Below are positions 17,906-27,631 of a stretch of DNA of 64,000 nucleotides, piece by piece. A model generated the notes under the pieces. That model had not been told where the DNA came from. It was given only the letters and a program-made list of their open reading frames with translations, and ran no database searches. Position 1 is the stretch's first letter, and each line of letters opens with the position of its first letter. The stretch comes from Aphanizomenon flos-aquae FACHB-1287. GTDB taxonomy: Bacteria; Cyanobacteriota; Cyanobacteriia; Cyanobacteriales; Nostocaceae. A program made the position numbers and the translations under genes. The stretch covers positions 1-64,000 of the forward strand of contig NZ_JACJTO010000017.1 of assembly GCF_014698755.1 (NCBI RefSeq), in the 5' to 3' direction.

Positions 17906-18308
17906 GTGTTATAGGCGATAGCGTAAGCACTGATTTGTCAGTTCGCCATACAGGTTAGTAAGTTATTTTTTAAGGCGAGTGAGAATAGGTTTTAGGTTAG
18001 TATTAATGATTGTAAGGGCAATACCTTCAGTAAGCTACGCTAACGCACTTCTCCAGTTTATCTCATATGATTACTATTCTGTATAAATATGACAATCGCT
18101 TCTATGCAAATAAGATAACTGCACTAATAAAATAAAACTCTACAATGGGGTTTACTGAGTGCGATAAACCCCATCTATGGGGCGGATATTATGTTGTTCT
18201 AAGATTGAATTTATAGTATCAATTATGTCTTGATTAAACGTAGTGAAAAGTTGAGGAGTATTTGTTCTTTTAAATCTAGGGATATTCGGTATTTGTTATG
18301 CTAAACTA
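17906..18308. other. Non-coding or decayed stretch
   Basis: About 400 bp without a convincing gene. A 47-codon open stretch on the minus strand (18152-18295) reads PNIPRFKRTNTPQLF...RPIDGVYRTQ, but it has no start or recognisable family; it may be another gene remnant. A small inverted repeat (AACCCCAT...ATGGGG, about 18165-18183) is present. Confidence 0.45.
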
Positions 18309-18490
18309 TTAAATAAAATGCCAAGTTAAGCGGCCAGCTTTTTTGGCTTCTGGAATCATGTCACTCAACAATTCATATTGGGCATGAGTCAAATTAACTT
18401 TACATATCACTCTCTCAGTGCTGTGTTTTCTCTATTAACAGCTTACACTGGGAGAGCTTTTACTCACTCACCGACTTTTCAAACACCCTC
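18309..18490 (-). pseudogene. IS5-family transposase N-terminal remnant with terminal inverted repeat
   Basis: The minus strand begins with the inverted-repeat end GAGGGTGTTTGAAAAGT (18474-18490), flanked by TTA. It is followed by a frame reading NLTHAQYELLSDMIPEAKKA, which matches the N-terminal DUF4096-type start of IS5-group transposases (LTxxQWxLIxxLIPxAK). The frame stops after about 33 residues. The same inverted repeat bounds the MITE at 33289-33410 and the transposase remnant ending at 48003. The element is dead. Confidence 0.7.
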
Positions 18491-18500
18491 TTAGAGTAAC

Positions 18501-18881
18501 TTATTTTTGTTCAGCAGTATAAGTATAAAATTGATTTAATACTCCCAAGGTTTCCAATTTGTACCCTGGTATCCGGGAATCCAATTTGATTTCCGTCCGG
18601 TAAATACTAAGAATCATATAATCTTGTCGGTTAGTTGTAGTGGTAATCAGCTCCTTTATATGCGGTATAGCAGACTCAAGCATTTGTTGACAATCAACTT
18701 TGATTAATTTTTCTAAGAAACTTGGTGTTTTCTTACATACATCTGACTCTAAGTATGTTGTCAGTTTTTGGACTGCATACTTTTCATATTCACCCTGACT
18801 GGGGTTAGTTTTCACCATCATTACCCCTAAAATAGCCACGCCCGCTGCTCCTACCCATGTCATCATAGTTAAAGGTTTCAT
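18501..18881 (-). CDS. DUF4359 family protein
   Basis: A 126-residue protein. One N-terminal membrane helix or signal (TWVGAAGVAILGVMMVKTNP) precedes a small extracytoplasmic domain with EYEKYAVQKLTTYLESDVCKK, a second Cys (KVDCQQML) and the final GVLNQFYTYTAE. These features match the cyanobacterial DUF4359 family, which has no known function. Two cysteines may form a disulfide. Frame and length look normal. It lies just beside the IS5 remnant, whose inverted repeat ends 10 bp from its stop codon. Confidence 0.8.
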   Translation of the reverse strand: MKPLTMMTWVGAAGVAILGVMMVKTNPSQGEYEKYAVQKLTTYLESDVCKKTPSFLEKLIKVDCQQMLESAIPHIKELITTTTNRQDYMILSIYRTEIKLDSRIPGYKLETLGVLNQFYTYTAEQK

Positions 18882-19005
18882 TTCTAGCCCTATTTAGTGT
18901 AGTTGTTAGTCTTTAAAAGACTACAAAAAAATTATCTAAAATTTCTGACAAAAAAGCTTGATCATTTTTTGGAAGTCATGCTATATTTACAGTAGTAAAT
19001 TAAGT

Positions 19006-19079
19006 GGCGAGCGTAGCCAAGTGGTTAAGGCAGTGGTTTGTGGTACCACCATTCGTGGGTTCGAGTCCCATCGTTCGCC
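19006..19079 (+). tRNA. trnH: tRNA-His (GTG)
   Basis: The cloverleaf folds by eye. The acceptor stem is GCGAGCG/CGTTCGC with an encoded G(-1) opposite discriminator C, the hallmark of tRNA-His. The D arm is GCC...GGC, the anticodon stem GTGGT/ACCAC with loop TTGTGGT (anticodon GTG), and the T arm contains GGTTCGAGTCC. The 3' CCA is not encoded. Confidence 0.97.
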
Positions 19080-19232
19080 CTGTTTTGTTTTAATTATTTA
19101 TAATTTCGTTTAATTATGGTGGCACTAATAACCACTATCAGTTCTATCTTTTTTGTCCAGTAAATGAGAGAACTAACAGACTTATAATATCCATAGAATG
19201 TATGGAGCTTAGGAAATGTGTTATCATTGTTA

Positions 19233-19754
19233 TCAGATTCTAACTTTTAAACGCCAATAAACTCTCTGTAACCGTAACCAACGCATCCAAACTTTTGCAG
19301 GTTGGTCAAAAAACGTAAAAATATCACCAAAACCAAAGTTAGTTTTTTGGTGATGTAACTAATGCTGTTCTGGTGTAGTAATAAATAGAAATTGACACAA
19401 AATTGTCACAGCCTGAGGTGTTTGCCAACCCAAAGAAATTACGTGTCTCCACCATACATGAAACTGACCAAAGAATAAACCACAAATGACACCAATGGGA
19501 GATAAATCCTATAACCAGAATGCTACCAGCAGATATGGTAATGCGCCCAAAATTCCATCTAAAAGCACTTGGGGATTAAATGTTAAAATTGCATAATGGC
19601 GGAAATTCTGTTTCCATGAGTGATGAGTTGTCAGGTGAAGACTACCAAAAACGTGTTCAGGGACATGATAGAAGAAGGTAGAAAGGAAATCACCAAGAAT
19701 CAGTAACAGCCAAGCAACAGCAATAGCTTCAAGCATTTGGAATCCTGTATACAT
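19233..19754 (-). pseudogene. Membrane hydroxylase/desaturase-like gene with two in-frame amber stops
   Basis: The first 81 codons encode a membrane protein with histidine clusters (FYHVPEHVFG, LHLTTHHSWKQNFRHYA) like sterol desaturase or fatty-acid hydroxylase relatives. The frame meets TAG at 19509-19511, but translation past it stays sensible (GVICGLFFGQFHVWWRHVI). It meets TAG again at 19359-19361 after PEQH, then continues LHHQKTNFGFGDIFTFFDQ to a TGA at 19233. The reading frame never shifts, so this is a 173-codon gene with two nonsense changes, both amber. The exact family is uncertain. Confidence 0.7.
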
Positions 19755-19890
19755 CTATAATCCGATAGATACATTATGTGTTTTGAATTTTACCCTCATA
19801 ATTGTCTAATTAATACATTACTCATAAGTAAAAATTAAGTTAAGAAAAGTACAAATTTCAGTTAAATTAGGGTAGAGTAGATTGCATCTA

Positions 19891-19965
19891 TTGGCGGGCA
19901 AAATGCCCGCACCACAAAAGTTTGATCATTAGTAGATGTACTTAATAATACTGAAAACTGCTGTA
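19891..19965. repeat. Foldback repeat, GCGGGCAAAATGCCCGC core
   Basis: A 6-bp perfect hairpin core (GCGGGC...GCCCGC) is followed by ACCACAAAAG and ends ACTGAAAACTGCTGTA, the shared right end of the family. It lies 61 bp beyond the 3' end of the glutamate dehydrogenase gene. Confidence 0.75.
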
Positions 19966-20025
19966 TATTTTCAACTCCTAATAAGTGAGAATCCCCTGAA
20001 GATGGGGTAGTAGTAAAAACATCAG

Positions 20026-21318
20026 CTAAGGATATAAACCTCTATCGGTTAAAGCTTGCGCGACTCTACCTACACCCAAAGTATAAGCAGCTAACCGCAG
20101 ATTTACTCCCCTGACTTTTGACTCATGAATCACTTTACGGTAGGCCTGAACCATTAAATGTTCCATTTCTTTATTGACTCGTTCTTCGTCCCAGAACAGG
20201 TAAGAAAGACCTTGTACCCATTCTAAATAACTTACCACTACACCCCCGGCATTGGCTAAAATATCCGGTAATACGGTAACACCACGGGCTTCTAGAACTT
20301 GGTTAGCGTCTAAAGTTACAGGACCATTAGCAGCTTCTGCGATAAATTGCGCTTTGATTTGATCAACATTCTCTTGAGTGATTTGGTTTTCTAATGCAGC
20401 GGGAATTAGTACATCACAAGATAAAGTTAGCAAATCTTCATTACTAATAGGTGTACTTTGGGGAAATCCCACTACACTGCGGCGGTTTTGAGCAGCATAA
20501 GCTTTAACAGCAGGAATATCAAGACCAGATTCAGAAAATATACCTCCAGCACCACTGGAAACAGCGATAATTTTTGCTCCTGCTTTATGTAGTAATTCTG
20601 CCGCAGCACCGCCCACATTACCGAAACCTTGAATCACTACCCGCGATCCAGTCAGGGATTTACCATGATCTGCCAGGGATTCACGGACAATAATCATTAC
20701 ACCGCGTCCGGTGGCCATTTCTCGTCCTAATGAACCACCAATAGATAGAGGTTTGCCTGTGACTATTCCTGGTACAGAATGACCCACATTAACAGAGTAA
20801 GTATCCATCATCCAGGCCATTTCCCGCGCTGATGTTCCCATGTCTGGAGCGGGTATATCTACGGATGGTCCAATGTCTTTAATTAATTCACTGATATAAC
20901 GGCGACTAATCCGTTCTAATTCCCCCACACTGAACTTTTTGGGGTCTATGGGAATTCCCCCTTTCCCACCACCATAGGGGATACCTAATAATGCACATTT
21001 CCAAGTCATGAGCATGGCTAGGGCTGATACTTCCCGCAATGTCACTGCTTCATGGTAGCGAATACCACCTTTATATGGTCCTAAAATATCCGAATGTTGT
21101 ACGCGGTGTCCTGCAAAAACCCGTATTTCTCCAGTATCCATTTTTATGGGAATGGAAACTGTAATAACTTTTCGAGGATGACTGAGTATTTCTACGATAC
21201 CTTGATCTAATTTTAATTCTTTAGCAGCCCATTCTAAATAGCTACAAGCTTGATCATAAGGGCAAATATGAGCGGGAGAATGATTTTCTATAAGTGGGAG
21301 AGAGGTTGTCATCATCAT
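20026..21318 (-). CDS. gdhA: Glu/Leu/Phe/Val dehydrogenase (glutamate dehydrogenase)
   Basis: A 430-residue amino-acid dehydrogenase that would interconvert glutamate and 2-oxoglutarate with NAD(P). The substrate-binding GPYKGGIRYH (about residue 80), the catalytic lysine in PYGGGKGGI (about 115), DMGTSAREMAW (about 160) and the Rossmann loop GFGNVGGAAAELL (about 225) are all present in order. Length is normal for hexameric GDH. The opening MMM gives three possible starts. In most cyanobacteria GS-GOGAT dominates ammonium assimilation, so this would be auxiliary. It stands alone; a foldback repeat lies downstream. Confidence 0.93.
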   Translation of the reverse strand: MMMTTSLPLIENHSPAHICPYDQACSYLEWAAKELKLDQGIVEILSHPRKVITVSIPIKMDTGEIRVFAGHRVQHSDILGPYKGGIRYHEAVTLREVSALAMLMTWKCALLGIPYGGGKGGIPIDPKKFSVGELERISRRYISELIKDIGPSVDIPAPDMGTSAREMAWMMDTYSVNVGHSVPGIVTGKPLSIGGSLGREMATGRGVMIIVRESLADHGKSLTGSRVVIQGFGNVGGAAAELLHKAGAKIIAVSSGAGGIFSESGLDIPAVKAYAAQNRRSVVGFPQSTPISNEDLLTLSCDVLIPAALENQITQENVDQIKAQFIAEAANGPVTLDANQVLEARGVTVLPDILANAGGVVVSYLEWVQGLSYLFWDEERVNKEMEHLMVQAYRKVIHESKVRGVNLRLAAYTLGVGRVAQALTDRGLYP

Positions 21319-21494
21319 ACTTAGTCCTCAGTACAGTTCGTTTATAAACTGGATTCATAAGGTTAGTTTACTCTGTTTTTTGAGAAATATATGAATTTTG
21401 TAGTTTTTGTTACAATTATATTTTTATTTATATGATAGGAAACGGTTACTATACCGGGGAACAGGAAACAGGAAACAGACATAAATATGATGTT

Positions 21495-21519
21495 GTTGGG
21501 TTTCGTCAACCCAACCTAC
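21495..21519. repeat. Half copy of the GTTGGGTTTCGT...CCAACCTAC repeat
   Basis: A short copy of the repeat whose complete foldback form is at 29390-29474. It lies in the 298-bp gap between gdhA and the carotenoid oxygenase, which otherwise shows only ACAGGAA-type short repeats. Confidence 0.7.
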
Positions 21520-21616
21520 GTTAAATGAATAAGTATCTGGGCAAAATTAATTGCACATTTGAGAAAACAAAATAAATCTCTGTATCTCTTGTCTGTCCCC
21601 TGTCTCCTGTCAACTA

Positions 21617-23083
21617 TCAAATGAATATTTCTGGTGTAAAACTCCCATGTAAACCGTAGGGAATATGATGTTTTAGATGTAGTTTTGCAATTCTACCTTT
21701 TTCCAAATTCTGACCATCTAAAATCACTATCTCTGAACGATGATTTTCTGCATTGTAAACTACAAATATGATCCAACCATCATCTTCTTGTTGAGAATTT
21801 GCGCGGGGAACAAAAATTGGTTCTCCTACAAATCCTCGCGGTGCTGCACTCCACAATTGTTTTGTTCCTGATTCTAAATCTACCTTAAAAATGGCTTGTA
21901 ATGGTGCATTTACTGTTGATTGATGAGCCGCAGCACTGTATAAATAACGATATGATTTACCCATGTAATTCGGGTGAATTGTGGGAAATTCGGTGGGACG
22001 AGGATCTATTAACTGATTTTGCACTTTATTGTTTGACAGATTCAGATTAAATCGCCATAGTTGGGGAGGTGAATTTTTCTCAAAATCAGTTTTTCGATAG
22101 TCGCTATTGGGTTCGACTTCTGTTAATGATTCATAACAAATAGAATCAACAATAATTTCATTTTCTAGTTCAAAAGCGTTAACATGATGGAAAATAAAAC
22201 CGGCTTTGGTTTCTAAAACTTTGACATTTTCAGTTTGTGTTTTGCGAGGAATAATGATGATTTTTGTGGGTTGATTTTTTTGAATTTTAATACATTCGGC
22301 TGCACCACATATTCCTAAAGCGAAGGGTATGGGGTTAAAATTAACGGGATTTTGGAAAAAGATACAGTAATTTTCTGTAATTACAAAATCATGAATAAAG
22401 CAAAAACCAGGAACGTTATGATTTTTTTTGCTGGTAATTTCTCCGTTTTTATTCAATTCAAAAATGGTAATTGTGGTTGATAGTCCGGGTTTAATAGCAA
22501 AGTTGACTAATGTACCATTTGGATCAATTCTTGGGTGGGCGCTAAATGCTTCTCCTTTAGATAAAACACCGTTAAAATATTCATTTCCTAATGTTTCTAA
22601 GGTTTGAGGATTCAGTAAATAAGGTTCGGCCGCTTCCCATAATGCTAAGAGTTTTTTACCCCAATAAATTACATTTGTGTTAGCAATATTTTTCAGTTTA
22701 AAATCGAAAATATTAGCTAACCAACCACCAGATTTTTGTGTACCAAAAACACCACGATAAAGAATTTTACCTGCTTTTTGTTCTGCTAAATAACCCGGTG
22801 TTTGTACAAATCGGTTACGAAAATGGGCGCGGCCATTGATAAATGTAATGCGGCTGATCATCCCGTCACCATCAAAAGGATGATGTAATCTTTCTCCATT
22901 TATATCTAATAAACCTGCTCCATTTCTAAATAATGTTCCCGCTAATTCTGGAGGTATTTCTCCTTCTATATCATCAATCCAATAGTCATATTCTTGGGTC
23001 AGAGATTCATATCCTCCTTGCCAATCTTTGAGGGTATAGGATTTCTCTAAAACTCGACTGTCTTGGGGTTCTAATATTTGCAT
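21617..23083 (-). CDS. Carotenoid oxygenase (RPE65/CCD family)
   Basis: A 488-residue iron-dependent carotenoid cleavage dioxygenase. The N-terminal PPELAGTLFRNGAG and HPFDGDGMI are typical. The four iron-ligand histidines are likely those in SAHPRIDP (about residue 183), FIHDFVIT (about 230), FHHVNAFE (about 295) and GLHGSFTPE near the C-terminus. The enzyme cleaves carotenoids or apocarotenoids to aldehydes or ketones such as retinal. Length is usual for cyanobacteria. It lies 24 bp downstream of the folate/biopterin-type transporter on the same strand, so the two may be cotranscribed. Confidence 0.93.
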   Translation of the reverse strand: MQILEPQDSRVLEKSYTLKDWQGGYESLTQEYDYWIDDIEGEIPPELAGTLFRNGAGLLDINGERLHHPFDGDGMISRITFINGRAHFRNRFVQTPGYLAEQKAGKILYRGVFGTQKSGGWLANIFDFKLKNIANTNVIYWGKKLLALWEAAEPYLLNPQTLETLGNEYFNGVLSKGEAFSAHPRIDPNGTLVNFAIKPGLSTTITIFELNKNGEITSKKNHNVPGFCFIHDFVITENYCIFFQNPVNFNPIPFALGICGAAECIKIQKNQPTKIIIIPRKTQTENVKVLETKAGFIFHHVNAFELENEIIVDSICYESLTEVEPNSDYRKTDFEKNSPPQLWRFNLNLSNNKVQNQLIDPRPTEFPTIHPNYMGKSYRYLYSAAAHQSTVNAPLQAIFKVDLESGTKQLWSAAPRGFVGEPIFVPRANSQQEDDGWIIFVVYNAENHRSEIVILDGQNLEKGRIAKLHLKHHIPYGLHGSFTPEIFI

Positions 23084-23107
23084 TTTTTTGTTGACTATCC
23101 TGAAAGA

Positions 23108-24448
23108 CTATATTGATGAACTATCATCAATATCTATTGTACCATTTGGTAGCCATTTAATAAAAAATATGGGAATTAGAGAACTACAGTTAGTAATGAT
23201 GATTAATAACCATAGTGAATCAAATTGATGTTCTGTGATTCCTAACCATTTCATCATGATAGATCCTAACCAATAGGAAACTGTTCCTCCTAAATTAAAT
23301 ACAGACATTATTAAAGCAAAAAATGTGGCCTCTATACCGGGAGGACAAAGTTTTGTTGCTAATACCAATACAGGCATAAATACAATTTGTCCAATTACGG
23401 TAATAATTAAATTATCACCCAAACTAAACCAATGATCATCTATTCCTAAAAGTCTGTTGGTATGTGTTACTAATAATAAGGTTGTCATTCCTAAAGCAGT
23501 AGATATAAAAATACCCCAAGTAAACATAGTTCTAAAGGGGATAGTTTTAAAGTAACGCTGAAAAGCCCAAATCCCAATTAAGGAAGCGAAACTTGTTACT
23601 AATCTAACTCGTCCTAAAAATTCTGGTTGAAATTGTAGTTCATTAGTTGTAAAATAGAAAAATGCTGATTCGGCATTTGGTGTAGCGTGCCAAACAAATA
23701 TAAATACTGTTGGTAGCCAAATTGCTTTTTGTGTGATTGCTTGCCGTATTTGTACTAATTGATATTTAATATCATCGCTTTTTTTCTCATCTTTATTTAT
23801 GGGTTTTTCTGTAATTAACCAAGCGACAAATGAGGTGATTATGGGAAATAATGCTGTTATTAAAAATACTGTACGCGTGGTAAAATATTCTAAAAGTAAG
23901 CCGCTAAGGTAAGCTGTACATAAGCCACCAATAGCTGCAATACCCCAACAAAGAGATTGTAAAGAACCTAATTTTTCTGCTGATTCTGATCTGGCTCTTT
24001 CAACTACTATGGAATCAACTATTACATCACTAAGAGCAACGGAAAGAGAACAAAGGAGAATCATCATTGTTGCAATTGAGCTACTATGAACTATTGTTCC
24101 TAAACCTACCCAAGCTGCACTTCCGATAATTCCCGATAGAAATATATAAGTTTTTCTGTGGTAGCCAAATAATGGTAAAATATCAGCAATAAAACCATAT
24201 AACGGCTTAATCATCCAAGGTATGGTACTAATACCGATAATGGCTGACATTTGTGCTGGACTTAATAACAATTCATCTTTGAGAAAAAAGCTAACAGCTA
24301 ACCGGGATAACATTAATATCCCTTGGACAAAATATATGGTCAGAATTGCAATTAACTCAGGAGTAAGTTTATTTCCTAAAAGAATTTGCTCGATTAGTGA
24401 ATCTTTAACTTTTGGCAATTTGGCAGATTCATTTAACATTGAGATCAA
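23108..24448 (-). CDS. Folate/biopterin transporter family MFS protein (FBT)
   Basis: A 446-residue protein with about twelve hydrophobic helices. Family features include YFVQGILMLSRLAVSFFLKDEL near the start, WMIKPLYGFIADILPLFGY, and the helix-4/5 loop SDVIVDSIVVERAR. Relatives include the cyanobacterial folate transporter and eukaryotic FBT carriers in the plasma membrane or chloroplast envelope. Substrate could be folate, pterin or another small molecule. Met4 may be the true start. It is 24 bp upstream of the carotenoid oxygenase, on the same strand. Confidence 0.88.
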   Translation of the reverse strand: MISMLNESAKLPKVKDSLIEQILLGNKLTPELIAILTIYFVQGILMLSRLAVSFFLKDELLLSPAQMSAIIGISTIPWMIKPLYGFIADILPLFGYHRKTYIFLSGIIGSAAWVGLGTIVHSSSIATMMILLCSLSVALSDVIVDSIVVERARSESAEKLGSLQSLCWGIAAIGGLCTAYLSGLLLEYFTTRTVFLITALFPIITSFVAWLITEKPINKDEKKSDDIKYQLVQIRQAITQKAIWLPTVFIFVWHATPNAESAFFYFTTNELQFQPEFLGRVRLVTSFASLIGIWAFQRYFKTIPFRTMFTWGIFISTALGMTTLLLVTHTNRLLGIDDHWFSLGDNLIITVIGQIVFMPVLVLATKLCPPGIEATFFALIMSVFNLGGTVSYWLGSIMMKWLGITEHQFDSLWLLIIITNCSSLIPIFFIKWLPNGTIDIDDSSSI

Positions 24449-24738
24449 TACTTTTTAGTTTTCATTTATTTTTATATCATACCGGGATTTTCAAAATATT
24501 GTCTAAATTTACCTTAATTACATTCCACAAATCTCAAAGAATAGTTTTAATGTTATAAACTTTACCAAAAGCCTTTTTCCTACCCCTTCTTTTACCTTTT
24601 GGTTGTCATAAAACTACCCTTGTTTCCCCCCCGCAAGGAGGAGGGGAACTAGATTTTCAATAATCGACGAAAACTCTTTCTGGCTAAGGATCTATACTAT
24701 GTAAACCCTTGCTTATAAGGGAAGAGGGGCAGCTTTTA

Positions 24739-25239
24739 TCATTTTGGCTGTAAACCTAATTCACAAAGCGTTTTTGCTTCCTCAAGGGAGTAATTTTGCT
24801 CTAATTCTATCTGTGATTGTGTGCAGAAACCCTGTCTAAACCACTCATAAGAACGCTGCTTGCTCCAAAAAGTTATGTTCTGATCACTTTGTCTTTTATA
24901 TGGGCCTTGTGTGTTAGCACTACATCCTTTGTCGTTCCAGCCCTTACCCTCTAACCATCTTGTATCACTGTCACCTAAATCAACTAAGTAACGTCCACTA
25001 GATTCAGAAACTGATTTAGCTACATATTTTTTACCCATTAACTCTTTAACACAGCTACCAACACTGTTTTTTTGACACTGTGCTAATGCAGCATCAGGTG
25101 AAATATTCAATTTAGTGTATTCTTTGACACATTGAATAACTGCCGATTCCTGAGCTTTAACCTTTGTTTCACTCAGGGGAAGTGCAATAAATAACCCTAT
25201 AGCTGTGGTAGTCATTAGTGACTTATGGAATTTATTCAT
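24739..25239 (-). CDS. Secreted hypothetical protein with cysteines
   Basis: About 166 residues from the preferred start MNKFHKSLMTTTAIG; an upstream GTG/TTG-type start at 25269 is less likely because it would precede the signal peptide. After the signal peptide (cleavage near VKAQES) the mature domain carries about seven cysteines in spaced pairs (IQCVKEY, AQCQKNSVGSCV, KGCSAN, GFCTQSQ, TLCELG), suggesting disulfides in the periplasm. I do not recognise the family. No obvious functional partner is adjacent. Confidence 0.7.
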   Translation of the reverse strand: MNKFHKSLMTTTAIGLFIALPLSETKVKAQESAVIQCVKEYTKLNISPDAALAQCQKNSVGSCVKELMGKKYVAKSVSESSGRYLVDLGDSDTRWLEGKGWNDKGCSANTQGPYKRQSDQNITFWSKQRSYEWFRQGFCTQSQIELEQNYSLEEAKTLCELGLQPK

Positions 25240-25499
25240 GGTAATTTTCCAGGGTAATAATTTTGACAATTTACCTAAGATACAATGTACTGACTACAAA
25301 TTTACCATATTTTAATATCTTCGTAAATTTACCAAATACAGGACTAACAGCCATTAAAATCTTCATGAGGATTTTGCCCAAGTTATTGATCTTTGTAAAG
25401 TAATATTACAAACCTTGGAAAAATATTGAGAAATTGTTCTTTAGGCAAACATAGATTTAAGGTAGAAGCTATAGAAGAGAATTAAGGGCAATTTATAAA

Positions 25500-25814
25500 A
25501 TGAACAAAAATAATCTTCAAAACTATCGGTTTGCTTGCACTTTGACCTTTGGTGATATCTACGGTCAAATTATTGCTTGGTTAATTACGATTACCATTAG
25601 TCTAGCCTCAGCTTTAGCACTAATGGGCGCGAAACGTCCAGTTTACGCTTTGGCTACGGTGGGTCTTGTTGTCCTATTGTCTCTGCCTTTTTTACTTTTT
25701 GCGTTTGTGACGACTTTATTAAATAATATCGAACTAAATGCTGTAGAACCGACAACAAACGCAGAATCAACACCAGCTAATATTTCACAAAAACCTGCCC
25801 AAATAACTAACTAA
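25500..25814 (+). CDS. Small membrane protein, unknown
   Basis: A 104-residue protein with two membrane helices, at about residues 22-43 (GQIIAWLITITISLASALAL) and 48-72 (VYALATVGLVVLLSLPFLLF). A polar Thr/Pro-rich tail follows. The family is not recognised. It precedes sdhA, but a strong intrinsic terminator lies between them, so it is probably a separate transcription unit. Confidence 0.7.
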   Translation: MNKNNLQNYRFACTLTFGDIYGQIIAWLITITISLASALALMGAKRPVYALATVGLVVLLSLPFLLFAFVTTLLNNIELNAVEPTTNAESTPANISQKPAQITN

Positions 25815-25839
25815 AGGGGATTTTACCATTTACCCATTA

Positions 25840-25869
25840 CCCTGTTCTATAAGACAGGGAATTTTTTTT
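25840..25869 (+). terminator. Intrinsic terminator
   Basis: CCCTGT and ACAGGG form a 6-bp GC-rich stem around an 8-nt loop. They are followed by AA and a run of eight T. The hairpin lies after the small membrane protein gene and just before sdhA. Confidence 0.85.
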
Positions 25870-25886
25870 GTAATTGGTGATTGACA

Positions 25887-27614
25887 ATGCTCGAACATGA
25901 TGTAATTATTGTTGGCGGTGGTTTGGCTGGATGTCGGGCTGCGCTGGAAATCGCCCGCATTGACCCTAATTTAAAGGTAGCGGTAGTTGCTAAGACTCAC
26001 CCCATTCGCTCTCATTCTGTGGCTGCTCAGGGCGGTATGGCCGCATCTTTAAAGAATGTTGATGATCAAGATTCTTGGGAAGCTCACGCTTTTGATACTG
26101 TCAAGGGTTCTGATTATTTAGCAGATCAAGATGCGGTCGCAATTTTAACTCAGGAAGCTCCAGATGTGGTGATTGATTTAGAACATCTGGGGGTGTTGTT
26201 CTCTCGTTTACCTGATGGTCGCATTGCTCAACGGGCTTTTGGTGGCCATTCACACAACCGCACTTGTTATGCTGCTGATAAAACTGGTCATGCGATTTTA
26301 CATGAATTGGTAAATAATTTACGCCGTTATGGTGTCCAAATTTATGAAGAATGGTATGTAATGCGTCTGATTTTAGAGGACGGCCAGGCTAAGGGTGTGG
26401 TCATGTTTCATCTTTTGGATGGAGATGTTCAGGTATTACGAGCAAAGGCTGTAATGTTCGCTACGGGTGGCTATGGTCGCGTTTATAATACGACTTCTAA
26501 TGATTATGCCTCCACTGGTGACGGTTTGGCAATGACGGCGATCGCTGGTTTACCTCTGGCGGATATGGAATTTGTCCAATTTCATCCTACGGGTTTGTAT
26601 CCTGTAGGCGTGCTGATTTCCGAGGCTGTGCGCGGAGAAGGGGCATATTTAATTAATTCCCAAGGCGATCGCTTTATGGCCAATTACGCCCCCAGTCGCA
26701 TGGAATTAGCCCCTCGTGATATTACCTCACGGGCGATCACTTATGAAATCCGGGCTGGTCGTGGAGTGAATACTGATGGTAGTGCGGGTGGTCCTTTTGT
26801 CTACCTGGATTTGCGCCATTTGGGTAAGGAAAAAATCATGAGTCGTGTTCCTTTTTGTTGGGAGGAGGCCCATCGTTTGGTTGGTGTAGATGCTGTTACG
26901 CAACCTATGCCGGTTCGTCCTACTAATCATTATTGTATGGGTGGTATTCCTGTCAACACTGATGGGCAAGTTAGAAGTAATAATGATAGTTTTGTTGAAG
27001 GCTTTTTTGCGGCTGGGGAAACTGCTTGCGTGTCGGTTCACGGTGCAAATCGTCTCGGTAGTAACTCTTTATTGGAATGTGTAGTTTATGGTAAAAGGAC
27101 TGGGGCGGCGATCGCTAATTATGTCCAAAATCGGCAATTACCATCAATAGATGAAGCCAGATATATTCAGGAAGCCAAACAACAAATACAACTCTTAATA
27201 GACCAACCAGGACAGTACAGAATTAATCAAATTCGTCAAGCTTTTCAAGATAATATGACTGAAAATTGTGGCGTTTTCCGCACTGATGAAGTAATGCGTC
27301 AGGGATTAGAGAAAATTGCCCAATTACAAAAAAAATATTCACAAATATATTTAGATGACAAAGGAAAAATCTGGAATACAGAATTAGTTGAAGCCTTAGA
27401 ATTGCAAAGTTTAATGGTAGTGGGACAAACCATTTTAACTTCCGCCCTCAACCGTCAAGAAAGTCGCGGCGCACATTTTAGAGAAGACTTTTCCGAAAGG
27501 GACGATAATAAGTTTTTACAACATACAATGGCTTATTATTCCTCAACAGGAATTGATATTCAATATCGTCCCGTCACAATCACAATGTTTGCACCAAAAG
27601 AGCGAAAATATTAA
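25887..27614 (+). CDS. sdhA: Succinate dehydrogenase/fumarate reductase flavoprotein subunit
   Basis: A 575-residue FAD protein. The N-terminal dinucleotide fold VIIVGGGLAGCRAALE is followed by the FAD-linking histidine region IRSHSVAAQGGMAAS. The active site is HPTGLYPVGVLISEAVRGEG with R in APRDITSRAI, then NHYCMGGIPVNTDGQV near residue 350. The C-terminal half holds REDFSERDD. It oxidises succinate in the respiratory/thylakoid electron chain. I use the ATG at 25887; a TTG six bases earlier is possible. sdhB is not adjacent, as is common in cyanobacteria. Confidence 0.95.
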   Translation: MLEHDVIIVGGGLAGCRAALEIARIDPNLKVAVVAKTHPIRSHSVAAQGGMAASLKNVDDQDSWEAHAFDTVKGSDYLADQDAVAILTQEAPDVVIDLEHLGVLFSRLPDGRIAQRAFGGHSHNRTCYAADKTGHAILHELVNNLRRYGVQIYEEWYVMRLILEDGQAKGVVMFHLLDGDVQVLRAKAVMFATGGYGRVYNTTSNDYASTGDGLAMTAIAGLPLADMEFVQFHPTGLYPVGVLISEAVRGEGAYLINSQGDRFMANYAPSRMELAPRDITSRAITYEIRAGRGVNTDGSAGGPFVYLDLRHLGKEKIMSRVPFCWEEAHRLVGVDAVTQPMPVRPTNHYCMGGIPVNTDGQVRSNNDSFVEGFFAAGETACVSVHGANRLGSNSLLECVVYGKRTGAAIANYVQNRQLPSIDEARYIQEAKQQIQLLIDQPGQYRINQIRQAFQDNMTENCGVFRTDEVMRQGLEKIAQLQKKYSQIYLDDKGKIWNTELVEALELQSLMVVGQTILTSALNRQESRGAHFREDFSERDDNKFLQHTMAYYSSTGIDIQYRPVTITMFAPKERKY

Positions 27615-27631
27615 TTAAAATCACTCCGTAG

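Noticed and set aside
26727-27041. Open frame antisense to sdhA
   Set aside because: Shadow of a strongly conserved coding region on the other strand.
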